From Sphingomonas sp. BK235 (GTDB taxonomy: Bacteria; Pseudomonadota; Alphaproteobacteria; Sphingomonadales; Sphingomonadaceae), in the NCBI RefSeq assembly GCF_004345855.1, contig NZ_SLXN01000016.1, positions 1-48,069 of the forward strand: 48,069 bases of DNA, in the 5' to 3' direction. Position numbers and translations under genes: made by a program. Shown here piece by piece: positions 24,996-32,989 of this stretch; within the stretch, counting starts at the first letter, position 1, and each line of letters starts with the position of its first letter. The notes under the pieces are model-generated. The model was not told where the DNA came from. It did no database searches and worked only from the letters and a program-made list of their open reading frames with translations.

Positions 24996-25026
24996 CGTCA
25001 TCCGGGTTCGACCCGGGACTCATGGA
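24996..25026. repeat. Half copy of the dispersed palindromic repeat
   Basis: GTCATCCGGGTT and ACCCGGGACTCATGGA resemble one arm pair of the repeat family, with small changes. It lies 50 bases before a complete copy, in the 641-base gene-free gap 24732-25372. Confidence 0.5.
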
Positions 25027-25072
25027 TCAGCACCCAGAAAGCTTTGTCGTCGCGGAAGCCGCTGACCCCACC

Positions 25073-25169
25073 CGTCATCCCGGCCTCGCGCCGGGATCCA
25101 TCCCTCCGCAAGAGCGTCGCCGGCGGCTCTCGCGGCACCATGGATCCCGGGCCGAGCCCGGGATGACGG
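25073..25169. repeat. Dispersed palindromic repeat, complete copy
   Basis: Outer arms ACCCGTCATCCCGGC and CCCGGGATGACGGT, inner arms GGGATCCAT and CCATGGATCCC, plus GGCTCTCGCGGCACC as at the window start. The sequence from 25170 to 25372 shows no further gene; it must hold the promoter of the DUF4129 operon. Confidence 0.8.
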
Positions 25170-25372
25170 TGAGGAGCGAGAAAGAGGACGCGGTCTCTCC
25201 CCTCCCCTCGCGTTGCCGCGGGAGCGACCAGCGACCGGAGGCGCACGCGCCCTTCAGCGCCGGCCCCCCCACCGCCCACGCGCCGCGAGGCAATTCGTCG
25301 CGCGCGCCACCGCACCCGATTGCCTCGCCGATTTCTTCTTATAAGCTCGGTGGGGGACGCAGCGGGGGGCGA

Positions 25373-26092
25373 GTGGCGGCAGCGACGATCAGGGACGGCG
25401 GCGCCGCGCGCGTGCTCGCCACGCCCGACTTCGTCGCGGCGCAGCGCGCGCTGCGCGCCGACGGCAGCGTCCAGTTCGACCTGGTCCGCCCCACCCCGCC
25501 GCCGCCCACCCCGGCGTGGCTGCGCGCGCTGGCCGAGTGGATCGACGGCGGCGCGCGCGCGATCGGGCGCGCGCTGGCGCGGCTCGGCGCGTGGCTGCCC
25601 GACTGGCCTTATGCCAAGATGCTGTTGTGGGGCGTCGTCGGCGCGCTGCTGCTCGCGATCGCCTGGGCGGTGGTGGAGCGGCTGCGCTACGGCGTGTGGC
25701 GCTGGCCGCGCTGGCGGCGCCGCGCGGTCGCGGCGCCGGCGCTCGACGAGGAGACAGCGCCGCTGTTCGACGCCGCCCCGGTGCGCGCCTGGCTGCGCGA
25801 GGCCGACGCGCTCGCCGCGGCGGGGCGCTACGCCGAGGCGGCGCACCTGCTGCTGTTCCGCTCGGTCGAGGATCTCGCGCGGCGGCGCCCCGGCCTGGTC
25901 CAGCCCGCGCTGACCGCGCGCGAGCTCGCCGCCGCGCCGGTGCTGCCGCCGCGCGCGCGCGACCGGTTCGCCGCGATCGCGCGGCTGGTCGAGCGCAGCC
26001 TGTTCGGCGGCGCCGCGGTCGACCGCGCCGACTGGGAGGTCGCGCGCGCCGATTACGCCGATCTGGCGCTGCCCGCGGCGTGGCGCGCGTGA
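25373..26092 (+). CDS. DUF4129 domain protein, first gene of the MoxR/DUF58 operon
   Basis: 239 residues from GTG 25373, preceded by a G-rich ribosome site. The soluble N-terminus is followed by a single membrane helix near 83-105 ('MLLWGVVGALLLAIAWAVVE') and a C-terminal DUF4129 domain: 'RAWLREADALAAAGRYAEAA', 'HLLLFRSVEDLARR', 'ALTARELAA'. In other bacteria DUF4129 proteins are encoded with MoxR and DUF58 genes, often next to transglutaminase-like proteins. Its role in the complex is not established. It overlaps the next gene by GTGA. Confidence 0.85.
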   Translation: MAAATIRDGGAARVLATPDFVAAQRALRADGSVQFDLVRPTPPPPTPAWLRALAEWIDGGARAIGRALARLGAWLPDWPYAKMLLWGVVGALLLAIAWAVVERLRYGVWRWPRWRRRAVAAPALDEETAPLFDAAPVRAWLREADALAAAGRYAEAAHLLLFRSVEDLARRRPGLVQPALTARELAAAPVLPPRARDRFAAIARLVERSLFGGAAVDRADWEVARADYADLALPAAWRA

Positions 26093-27306
26093 GCCGCGAC
26101 GCCGCCGCGGGGCGGCTGCTCTCCCCCGTCACGGTCGCGATCCTGCTCGCGCTCGGCATCGCCGGCTTCGTCGCGACACTGGTGCTCGGCGCGGCGGCGC
26201 CGTCGTCGCGCGGGCGCGGCAGCGCGGGGACGCACGCGCTGTCCGACGCGGTCACCGGCTTCTCCGGGGTGATGCGCCTCGCCGAGGCGACCGGGCGCCA
26301 CCCGCGCGTGGTGCGCGACGTCCGCCTGCTCGACACCGAGGATCTGGTGATCGCCACCCCGCCGCGCGGCGCGGTGCCGGTCGCGTCGGTGACCGCGCGG
26401 CGCCAGCAGCTGCCGACGCTGCTGGTCCTGCCGAAATGGCGCACGCTCGCCGATCCCGACCGCCCGGGCTGGGTCCGCGTCGCCGGGCTGCTGCCGCGCG
26501 ACGAGGCGCATGACGTGCTCGCCCCCGCCGCGGACCTGCCGATCGTCCAGCGCGCCAGCGGCGGGCGCCCGCTGCGCGCGGTCGAGCCGACGCTCAGCGC
26601 GCTGCGCCTCGCCGCGCCGCGCCCGCTCCAGGCGATCCGACCGACCGTGCGGCGCAGCGCGTTCGGTGCGCTCGAGCCGGTCCTGGTCGACGAGCGCGGC
26701 GACATCGTGCTCGGGCGCTTCGCCGACCGGCCGCTCTACGTGCTCGCCGACCCCGACCTGCTCGACAATCGCGCGATGCGCGACCGGCGCGGCGCCGCGG
26801 CGGCGCTGGCGCTGCTCGACTGGATGAACTCCAACCAGGCGCAGGGGATGGCGTTCGACGTCACGCTCAACGGGCTGGGCGCGCGCGCCAACCCGCTCCA
26901 GCTGATCGTCGAGCCGCCCTTCGTCGCGCTGACGCTGACGTTACTCGCCGCGCTGCTGCTCGCCGCGCTGGGCACGGTGACGCGCTTCGGCAGCCCGCGG
27001 CCGCGCCCGCGCGCGCTGGCGCTGGGCAAGGCCGCGCTGGTCGACCAGACCGCCGCGCTGGTGCGCACGGCCGGGCGCGAGGCGCGGCTGGGGCAGCGCT
27101 ACGTCGAGGTGATGCGCGAGGCGGCGGCGCGTGCCTTCGCCGCGCCCGCGGGGACGAGCGGCGCCGCGCTCGACGCCTATCTCGACCGGCTCGACCGCGG
27201 CGCGCGCTTCACCGCGCTGGCCGAGGCGGTGAGCGCGGCACAGGACACACGCGAGCTGACGCGCGCCGCGCGCGCGCTGCACGACTGGATGGGGGACAGG
27301 AAGTGA
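26089..27306 (+). CDS. DUF4350 domain membrane protein
   Basis: 405 residues. GTG start in a GTGA overlap with the preceding stop. An N-terminal membrane helix (about 14-36, 'TVAILLALGIAGFVATLVLG') is followed by a soluble domain with 'THALSDAVTGFSGVMRLAEA' and 'PTLLVLPKWRTLADPDRPGW', the DUF4350 pattern of a GATase-like fold. A second hydrophobic stretch ('ALTLTLLAALLLAALGTVT') near 285 leads to a cytoplasmic tail. Its place between DUF4129 and MoxR fits the common order of this family. Molecular function unknown. Confidence 0.85.
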   Translation: MSRDAAAGRLLSPVTVAILLALGIAGFVATLVLGAAAPSSRGRGSAGTHALSDAVTGFSGVMRLAEATGRHPRVVRDVRLLDTEDLVIATPPRGAVPVASVTARRQQLPTLLVLPKWRTLADPDRPGWVRVAGLLPRDEAHDVLAPAADLPIVQRASGGRPLRAVEPTLSALRLAAPRPLQAIRPTVRRSAFGALEPVLVDERGDIVLGRFADRPLYVLADPDLLDNRAMRDRRGAAAALALLDWMNSNQAQGMAFDVTLNGLGARANPLQLIVEPPFVALTLTLLAALLLAALGTVTRFGSPRPRPRALALGKAALVDQTAALVRTAGREARLGQRYVEVMREAAARAFAAPAGTSGAALDAYLDRLDRGARFTALAEAVSAAQDTRELTRAARALHDWMGDRK

Positions 27307-28259
27307 CGATCGACGAGGTGGCCGCGCTGGCGGCGGCGATCCGCCGCGAGGTGGCGCGCGCGGTGGTCGGCCAGGCCGACACGGTGGAGCTGGTGCTGGT
27401 GGCGCTGTTCGCGGGCGGGCATATCCTGCTCGAAGGCCCGCCGGGCACCGCCAAGACGTTGGTGGCGCACAGCTTCGCCCGCGCCACCGGGCTGGCCTTC
27501 GGGCGCATCCAATTCACCCCCGACCTGATGCCCGGCGACGTCATCGGCGCCAATCTGTTCAATTTCCAGACCTCCAGCTTCACGCTGACGCGCGGGCCGA
27601 TCTTCACCGACCTGCTGCTCGCCGACGAGATCAACCGCACCCCACCCAAGACCCAGGCCGCGCTGCTCGAGGCGATGCAGGAGCGCACCGTCACGATCGA
27701 CGGCCAGAGCCTGCCGCTCGGCCCGCGCTTCACCGTGATCGCGACGCAGAACCCGATCGAGCAGCAGGGCGTCTACCCGCTGCCCGAGGCGCAGCTCGAC
27801 CGTTTCCTGTTCAAGCAGCTGGTCGGCTATCCCAGCGCCGAGGAAGAGCGCCGCATCGTCGCGACCCATGGCGCGCGCGACGGCGCGATGGTGCCCGAGA
27901 CCTGGGGCGTCGCCACCTGCGCCGACGCCGCCGCGATCGGCGCCGCGGTCGCGGCGGTGGCGCAGGTGCGGCTGGTCGAGGAGGTGGTGGATTATATCAC
28001 CGCGCTGGTGCGCGCGACGCGCGACCATGCCGACCTGCAGGGCGGCGCCTCGCCGCGCGCGGGGGCGATGCTGGCGGGCGCCGCGCGCGCGCGCGCCGCG
28101 ATCGACGCGCGCGACTTCGTCCTGCCCGACGACGTCAAGGCGCTCGCCCCCGCGCTGCTGCGCCACCGGCTGACGCTCTCCCCCGCCGCCGAGATCGAGG
28201 GGCAGCGCGTCGAGGACGTGGTCGCCGCGATCGTCGCCGCGATCGAGGCGCCGCGGTGA
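27303..28259 (+). CDS. MoxR-family AAA+ ATPase
   Basis: 318 residues. Walker A 'LLEGPPGTAKTLVAHSFA', Walker B 'LLLADEINRTPPKTQAALLE', sensor 1 'VIATQNPIEQQGVYPLPEAQ', and 'LDRFLFKQL'. MoxR ATPases act as chaperones that mature or activate partner complexes, commonly DUF58 or VWA proteins encoded next door, as here. GTG start overlapping the previous stop; the stop overlaps the DUF58 start in the same way. Confidence 0.96.
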   Translation: MTIDEVAALAAAIRREVARAVVGQADTVELVLVALFAGGHILLEGPPGTAKTLVAHSFARATGLAFGRIQFTPDLMPGDVIGANLFNFQTSSFTLTRGPIFTDLLLADEINRTPPKTQAALLEAMQERTVTIDGQSLPLGPRFTVIATQNPIEQQGVYPLPEAQLDRFLFKQLVGYPSAEEERRIVATHGARDGAMVPETWGVATCADAAAIGAAVAAVAQVRLVEEVVDYITALVRATRDHADLQGGASPRAGAMLAGAARARAAIDARDFVLPDDVKALAPALLRHRLTLSPAAEIEGQRVEDVVAAIVAAIEAPR

Positions 28260-29572
28260 TCTATCCCGCGCGTGCCGCGGTGGTGCTCGCCGCCGCGGGG
28301 GCGCCGCCCGCGCTGCTGGTCGCGGTGCTGCTGCCCGCGCGCTGGTATGCCGGGCTCGCCTGGCCCGCCGCGGTGCTGCTGCTGGTCGCGCTCGACGCCT
28401 GGCGCGGGCGGCATCGCGCCACCGCGACGATCGCGCTGCCGCGCAGCGCCCCGGTCGGCGCCGCGGTGCCGCTGGCGGTGACGGTGCGGATCGCGCCGCG
28501 CCGCGCGCCGCCCCCGCGCGCCGCCGAGGTGGCGCTCGCCGCCGACCCGCTGCTCGCGGTCGCGGACGACGGGCGCTGCGCCGTCGCGCTGGCGGCGGGA
28601 GCGGGTGGCGCGACGCTGACGGTGACGACGCTGCGGCGCGGCACCGCGCGGCCCGCCACCCTGTGGCTGCGCTGGCGCGGACCGTTCGGCCTGGTGTGGC
28701 ACCAGCGCGCGCGCGCGCTCGACCAGAGCCTGCCGATCCTGCCCGACATCCGGCCGGTGGAACAGCGCGGCGCCGCGCTGCTGCGCCGCCTCGCCTATGA
28801 CGGCATGCTGGCGCAGCCCGACCGCGGCGACGGCAGCGAGTTCGAGGCGCTGGTCGAGTTCCGTGCGGGCATGGACCGGCGCACGATCGACTGGAAACAG
28901 TCGGCGCGCCACGTCCGGCTCCACGCCAGGGACATGCGCCCCGAGCGCAACAGCCAGATCGTCTTCGCGATCGACACCGCGCGCCAGATGAGCGAGCCGG
29001 TGGACGGCGTGCCGCGGGTCGACCGCGCGGTCACCGCGGCGCTGCTCGCCGCCTGGGTCGCGCTCAAGCTCGGCGACCGCGTCGCGCTGGAGGCGTTCGA
29101 CGAGCGGCCGCGGCTGTCGACCGGCTTCGTCGGCGGCGCGCGCGCCTTCGCCACGCTGCAGCACCGCGCCGCCGCGATCGACTATAGCGGCGCGGAGAGC
29201 AATTACGTCCACGCGCTGTCCGATCTGTCGGGGCGGCTGACGCGGCGCTCCACCGTGGTGCTGTTCACCGAGGTGATCGACCTGGTCGCGGCCGAGGCGC
29301 TGGTGCGCGCCGCGACGCGGCTGGTGCAGCGCCACCTGCTGCTGATCGTGGTGCTGCGCGACGCCGAGCTGGAGGCGATCCTCGCGCGCGCCCCCGCGGA
29401 GGCGGCCGACGTCACCCGCGCGGTGACCGCGGCGGGGCTGTTGCGCGACCGTCTGCTGGTGCTCACCCGGCTGCGCCACCTCGGCGCGCATGTCGTCGAG
29501 GCGCCGCACGCGGCGGTGGGCGAGCGGCTGGTCGCGGCCTATGTCGATCTCAAGCGGCGGCACCTGCTGTGA
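28256..29572 (+). CDS. DUF58 (VWA-like) protein
   Basis: 438 residues. Two N-terminal membrane helices (about 5-45) are followed by a beta-rich region and the DUF58 core 'GDGSEFEALVEFRAGMDRRT' with 'IDWKQSARHVRLHARDMRPE' and 'IVFAIDTARQMSEPVDG', a MIDAS-like DxxxxM/S motif. The C-terminal half is von Willebrand A-like. It is the standard client of MoxR. The GTG start is in a GTGA overlap and it is coupled to the SpoIIM-like gene by the same overlap. Confidence 0.93.
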   Translation: MIYPARAAVVLAAAGAPPALLVAVLLPARWYAGLAWPAAVLLLVALDAWRGRHRATATIALPRSAPVGAAVPLAVTVRIAPRRAPPPRAAEVALAADPLLAVADDGRCAVALAAGAGGATLTVTTLRRGTARPATLWLRWRGPFGLVWHQRARALDQSLPILPDIRPVEQRGAALLRRLAYDGMLAQPDRGDGSEFEALVEFRAGMDRRTIDWKQSARHVRLHARDMRPERNSQIVFAIDTARQMSEPVDGVPRVDRAVTAALLAAWVALKLGDRVALEAFDERPRLSTGFVGGARAFATLQHRAAAIDYSGAESNYVHALSDLSGRLTRRSTVVLFTEVIDLVAAEALVRAATRLVQRHLLLIVVLRDAELEAILARAPAEAADVTRAVTAAGLLRDRLLVLTRLRHLGAHVVEAPHAAVGERLVAAYVDLKRRHLL

Positions 29573-30588
29573 GCGCGCCCCCTCCCCCCACCCCGCGCGC
29601 CGGCGCCGCGGGCAGCCGCTTCCGCGCCGCGCACGAGGCCGATTGGGTGCGGCTCGACGCGCTGCTCGCACGCGCCGAGAAGCGCTCGGTGCGTGCGCTC
29701 GACGACGACGAGCTGCTCGCGCTGCCGCTGCTGTACCGCACCGCGCTCTCGTCGCTCGCCTCGGCCCGCGCCACCTCGCTCGACCGCCAGCTCGTCGCCT
29801 ATCTCGATCAATTGTGTACCCGCGCCTATTTCCAGCTCTACGGCGTGTCCGAGCCGATCGGGCGGCAGCTGCTGGGCTTCTTCCGCCACGACTGGCCCGC
29901 CGCGGTGCGCGCGATGTGGCGCGAGACGCTCGCCGCGCTGCTGCTGACGCTCGCCGCCGCGGTCGCGGGCTATCTGCTGGTGCGCGGCGAGCCGGGCTGG
30001 TTCTACGCCATCGTCGGCGAGGACATGGCGGGCGGGCGCGACCCCGCGGCGAGCGCGGACGCGCTGCGCGCCACGCTCCACGGCCGCGGCGGCGAGGGCA
30101 GGCTGGTCACCTTCGCCACCTTTCTGTTCACCCACAATGCCCAGATCGCGATCTTCTCCTTCGCGCTGGGGATCGCCTTCGGGGTGCCGACCGCGCTGCT
30201 GCTCGCCTTCAACGGTCTGTCGCTGGGGGCGATGGTCGCGGTGTTCGCGGGCAAGGGCGTTGGGCTGGATTTCGCGCAATGGCTCGCGATCCACGGCACC
30301 ACCGAGCTGTTCGCGGTGATGCTCGCGGGGGCGGCGGGCTTCCGCGTCGGGCTGGCGCTCGCCTTCCCCGGGCGGCTGGCGCGCGGCGACGCCGCGCTCG
30401 ACGCGGGGCGCGGCGGCGCGATCGTGATGGCGGGCGCGGTGGTGATGCTGGTGGTCGCCGGGCTGCTCGAGGGGATCGGGCGCCAGACGGTCGACGACGG
30501 CCTCGCGCGCGCCGCGATCGGCGCGGCGATGCTGGTGGCGTGGCTCGCCTATTTCTATCTGCCGCGGGGGCATGATGGCGCGCGCTGA
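29569..30588 (+). CDS. Stage II sporulation protein M-like membrane protein
   Basis: 339 residues. A soluble N-terminal part with 'RFRAAHEADWVRLDALLARA' is followed by about five membrane helices: 'ALLLTLAAAVAGYLLVRGEP', 'HNAQIAIFSFALGIAFGVPT', 'LAFNGLSLGAMVAVFAGKGV' and others. 'THNAQIAI' and 'GTTELFAVMLAGAAG' are SpoIIM/UPF family signatures. In non-sporulating Proteobacteria it goes with DUF58/MoxR and RDD genes and its function is unsettled. It overlaps the RDD gene by 17 bases. Confidence 0.92.
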   Translation: MSAPPPPTPRAGAAGSRFRAAHEADWVRLDALLARAEKRSVRALDDDELLALPLLYRTALSSLASARATSLDRQLVAYLDQLCTRAYFQLYGVSEPIGRQLLGFFRHDWPAAVRAMWRETLAALLLTLAAAVAGYLLVRGEPGWFYAIVGEDMAGGRDPAASADALRATLHGRGGEGRLVTFATFLFTHNAQIAIFSFALGIAFGVPTALLLAFNGLSLGAMVAVFAGKGVGLDFAQWLAIHGTTELFAVMLAGAAGFRVGLALAFPGRLARGDAALDAGRGGAIVMAGAVVMLVVAGLLEGIGRQTVDDGLARAAIGAAMLVAWLAYFYLPRGHDGAR

Positions 30589-31417
30589 CCGCGGGCTCGA
30601 CCGCCGGCTGGTCACCCCCGAGGGGGTCGCGCTGCACCTCGCGCTCGGCGGCGCGGCGGCGCGCGCGGCGGCTTATTGTCTCGACGTGCTGCTGCTGCTG
30701 GTCGTGCTGGTGGCGGCGACGATCGCGCTCGGCTTCCTCTCGGGCGACGCGCCCGCGGGCGAGGCGGTGCTGGTGCTGTGGCTGCTCGGCGCCTTCGTGC
30801 TGCGCAACGGCTGGTTCATCCTGTTCGAACTGGGCGCGCGCGGCGCGACGCCGGGCAAGCGCGCGCTGGGGCTGCGCGTGATCGCGCGCGACGGCGCGCG
30901 GCTGAGCGCCAGCGCGATCGTGGCGCGCAACGCGGTGCGCGAGGTCGAGGTGTTCCTCCCCCTCACCTTCCTGGCGCTGGACGGCCCGAGCCGCTCCGAC
31001 GCGGTGTTCGCGATCGCCGCGCTCGGCTGGACCGCGCTGTTCCTGCTGTTCCCTCTGTTCAACCGCGACCGGCTGCGGCTCGGCGACGTGATCGCGGGCA
31101 CCTGGGTGGTGCGCGACGAGCGCCGGCCGCTCGGCAGCGACCTCGGCGCCGCCCCGGCGCACCGCCAGTTCGGCGAGGCCGCGCTCGACCTGTACGGCGA
31201 ATATGAGCTGCGCGCGCTGGAGGACGTGCTGCGCGCGGCACAGCCGGCGAGCCTGGCGGTGGTGGCGGGGTCGATCCGCGCCAAGGCGGGGCTGGCGGAC
31301 GACGGCGACGATCTCGGCTTCCTCAGCGACTATTATGGCGCGCTGTGCGCGCGGCTGGAGCGGCGCCGGATGCTCGGCCGCGGAGTCGCCGACAAATGGC
31401 AGCGCGCACGGCGCTGA
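30572..31417 (+). CDS. RDD family membrane protein
   Basis: 281 residues, ATG at 30572 or 30575 (the second is better spaced from GGGGG at 30566-30570). The RDD pattern is visible: 'ARAAAYCLDVLLLLVVLVAA', 'GATPGKRALGLRVI' and 'RDRLRLGDVIAGTWVV'. Three to four membrane helices, then a charged cytoplasmic tail of about 90 residues with 'YDLYGEYELRALE'-like character. RDD proteins have been linked to ion exchange in some species; here the partner genes suggest an envelope role instead. Last gene of the six-gene operon. Confidence 0.92.
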   Translation: MMARADRGLDRRLVTPEGVALHLALGGAAARAAAYCLDVLLLLVVLVAATIALGFLSGDAPAGEAVLVLWLLGAFVLRNGWFILFELGARGATPGKRALGLRVIARDGARLSASAIVARNAVREVEVFLPLTFLALDGPSRSDAVFAIAALGWTALFLLFPLFNRDRLRLGDVIAGTWVVRDERRPLGSDLGAAPAHRQFGEAALDLYGEYELRALEDVLRAAQPASLAVVAGSIRAKAGLADDGDDLGFLSDYYGALCARLERRRMLGRGVADKWQRARR

Positions 31418-31457
31418 GCTTCGGGCCGGCGGGCTCGCATCAGCGCCCGGTGGGACG

Positions 31458-31534
31458 GTGCTCCTCCGCAAGCAGGAGCCCAGCGTGGCAGGCGTCACGC
31501 GCGTGGCTCTGGGCTCCTGCTTCCGCAGGAGCAC
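31458..31534. repeat. 77-base inverted repeat (GTGCTCCT... / ...AGGAGCAC)
   Basis: The left arm GTGCTCCTCCGCAAGCAGG continues AGCCCAG; the right arm CTGGGCTCCTGC continues TTCCGCAGGAGCAC. The arms are nearly perfect complements. It lies after the RDD gene and before the nuclease gene and may end the operon transcript. It differs in sequence from the GTCATCCCGG repeat family. Confidence 0.75.
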
Positions 31535-31646
31535 TTACCGGCAGCGGGCGGCGTGACGACGCGGTGCGCGCTGTCGCTGCTGGCTACGTCGTCGTCGCGT
31601 CATCGAACGTCGCCAGAACGGGTCATGATATCGTTGCGAGAGGAGA

Positions 31647-32576
31647 ATGACCGTGCCGACCAGCTACCGCCCGCGTCTCGCCGATCTGCGCGCGCTCGTG
31701 CCCCCCGCCCCGGCGCCCGCCTCGCTCGCGCCGGCGCGCGCGCGGGTCACGCCCGCCGAGCGGCTCGCCGACCGGCGCGGCTATGACGCGGCGCATCTCG
31801 GCGACTTCACGGTCGCCCTCCCCTCCCCCGGCGCCCGGATCGACGACGTGCTCGCGGTGCCGGGGCGCGATGACGGGCGGCTCGACTATACGCATTTCAC
31901 CGTGACGATGTCGCGCGCGCGGCGGCTGGCGCTGTTCACCGCGGTCAATCTCGACGGTGCGGCGAGCGTCGCCGTGCCGCGCGGCGAGGATCGCTGGGCG
32001 CTCGACGGCCGCATCCCCGCCGAGGCGCAGTTCGGCGAGGCGCTCTATGCCGACAATGACTTCGACCGGGGCCATCTCGTCCGCCGCGAGGATCCCAATT
32101 GGGGCGATCGCGCCGCCCAGGCCAATGCCGACACCTTCCATTTCACCAATTGCGCGCCCCAGCTCGCCGCCTTCAACCAGCGGCTGTGGCTCGGGCTGGA
32201 GGATCTCGTGCTCGGCAACACGCGGCGCTGGCGCGAGCGCGCGAGCGTGTTCACCGGCCCGGTCTTTCGCGACGACGATCCGGTCTATCGCGGCGCCGCC
32301 ATCCCGCTCGCTTATTGGAAGGTGATCGCCTTCGTCCACGACGACGGCACCCCGTCGGCGACCGCTTATATGGTCGACCATCCCGTCGATCTCGCGCGCG
32401 TCGAACTGCTGTTCGGGCCGTACCGCACCTATCAGCGCTCGCTGGCAGCGGTGGAGCGCGCCACCGGGCTCGATTTCGGCGCGCTGGTGCTGCGCGACGG
32501 ATTCTCCAACGAGGAGGCGGCGACCGGCGCCCCGGTCGAGCGCTGGATCCGCGGCGCCGCGGACATTCGCGTCTGA
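31647..32576 (+). CDS. DNA/RNA non-specific endonuclease (NUC family)
   Basis: 309 residues with a strong GAGAGGAGA site just before the ATG. The beta-beta-alpha-metal active site is visible: Asp140-Arg-Gly-His143 in 'ADNDFDRGHLVRREDPNWGD', then the metal-binding Asn in 'FHFTNCAPQLAAFNQRLW'. His143 is the general base. There is no signal peptide in the first 50 residues, which is unusual because most NUC enzymes of this family are secreted or have a dedicated inhibitor; none is adjacent. It lies directly beside the replication origin region. Confidence 0.94.
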   Translation: MTVPTSYRPRLADLRALVPPAPAPASLAPARARVTPAERLADRRGYDAAHLGDFTVALPSPGARIDDVLAVPGRDDGRLDYTHFTVTMSRARRLALFTAVNLDGAASVAVPRGEDRWALDGRIPAEAQFGEALYADNDFDRGHLVRREDPNWGDRAAQANADTFHFTNCAPQLAAFNQRLWLGLEDLVLGNTRRWRERASVFTGPVFRDDDPVYRGAAIPLAYWKVIAFVHDDGTPSATAYMVDHPVDLARVELLFGPYRTYQRSLAAVERATGLDFGALVLRDGFSNEEAATGAPVERWIRGAADIRV

Positions 32577-32638
32577 GATCGCAGCGCCGCCGCTCCGCCG
32601 CGAACCCCTCCTCCCTCATGCCTCTCACCATCCCCTCG

Positions 32639-32673
32639 GGTTAGAGGGTTAGAAGAGAGGTTAAGAGGTTAAG
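32639..32673 (+). repeat. Four GGTTA(A)GA direct repeats
   Basis: GGTTAGA or GGTTAAG(A) occurs at 32639, 32647, 32659 and 32667. The block is AT-rich for this DNA and lies about 55 bases from the first iteron, as a DNA-unwinding element often does. Confidence 0.6.
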
Positions 32674-32727
32674 CGGCGCGGCGATGCGCCCGGCGCGGCG
32701 GAATCGCGCGAGTCGCGCTCTGGTCGT

Positions 32728-32842
32728 CGTTCCCGAAATATCGTCGGATCGTTCCTGATATATCGAGACGCGCGTTCCCGATGTATCGCCGGAGCGTTCC
32801 CGTTGTGTCGACGCGGTGCTCCAGACCGTTCCCGAAGTGTCG
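32728..32842 (+). repeat. Five iterons, consensus CGTTCCCGAWRTRTCG
   Basis: 16-base units at 32728-32743 (CGTTCCCGAAATATCG), 32750-32765, 32773-32788, 32795-32810 and 32827-32842. Start spacings are 22, 23, 22 and 32 bases, so the first four lie on about two helical turns. These are the expected binding sites of the adjacent RepA. Confidence 0.85.
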
Positions 32843-32964
32843 ATGCGTCGGGTCGTCGGGGTGAGGGGCGGCGCGATCTGAATCCTTTCGTCGAGACGGA
32901 CCGCCGGGCTCGTTCAATCCCGCGACGGCGCGTCGGCGTGCGTGCGAGCCGACCTTCGGCCTAG

Positions 32965-32980
32965 CGATACTTCGGGAACG
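32965..32980 (-). repeat. Inverted iteron copy next to the repA stop
   Basis: CGATACTTCGGGAACG is the reverse complement of CGTTCCCGAAGTATCG and matches the iteron consensus. It lies 10 bases beyond the repA stop and could let RepA loop or handcuff the origin. Confidence 0.75.
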
Positions 32981-32989
32981 CGCGGCGCA

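Larger units (their letters stand above)
32577..32989. other. Putative iteron-type replication origin (oriV)
   Basis: This gene-free stretch lies after the repA stop codon. It combines AT-rich GGTTA repeats (32639-32673), five direct iterons (32728-32842) and an inverted iteron (32965-32980). The arrangement fits an initiator-bound origin, placed 3' of the initiator gene. Confidence 0.6.

Noticed and set aside
32669..32917. 82-residue frame on the minus strand
   Set aside because: It translates the iterons (repeated RRYxGN units), so it is a by-product of the repeats.
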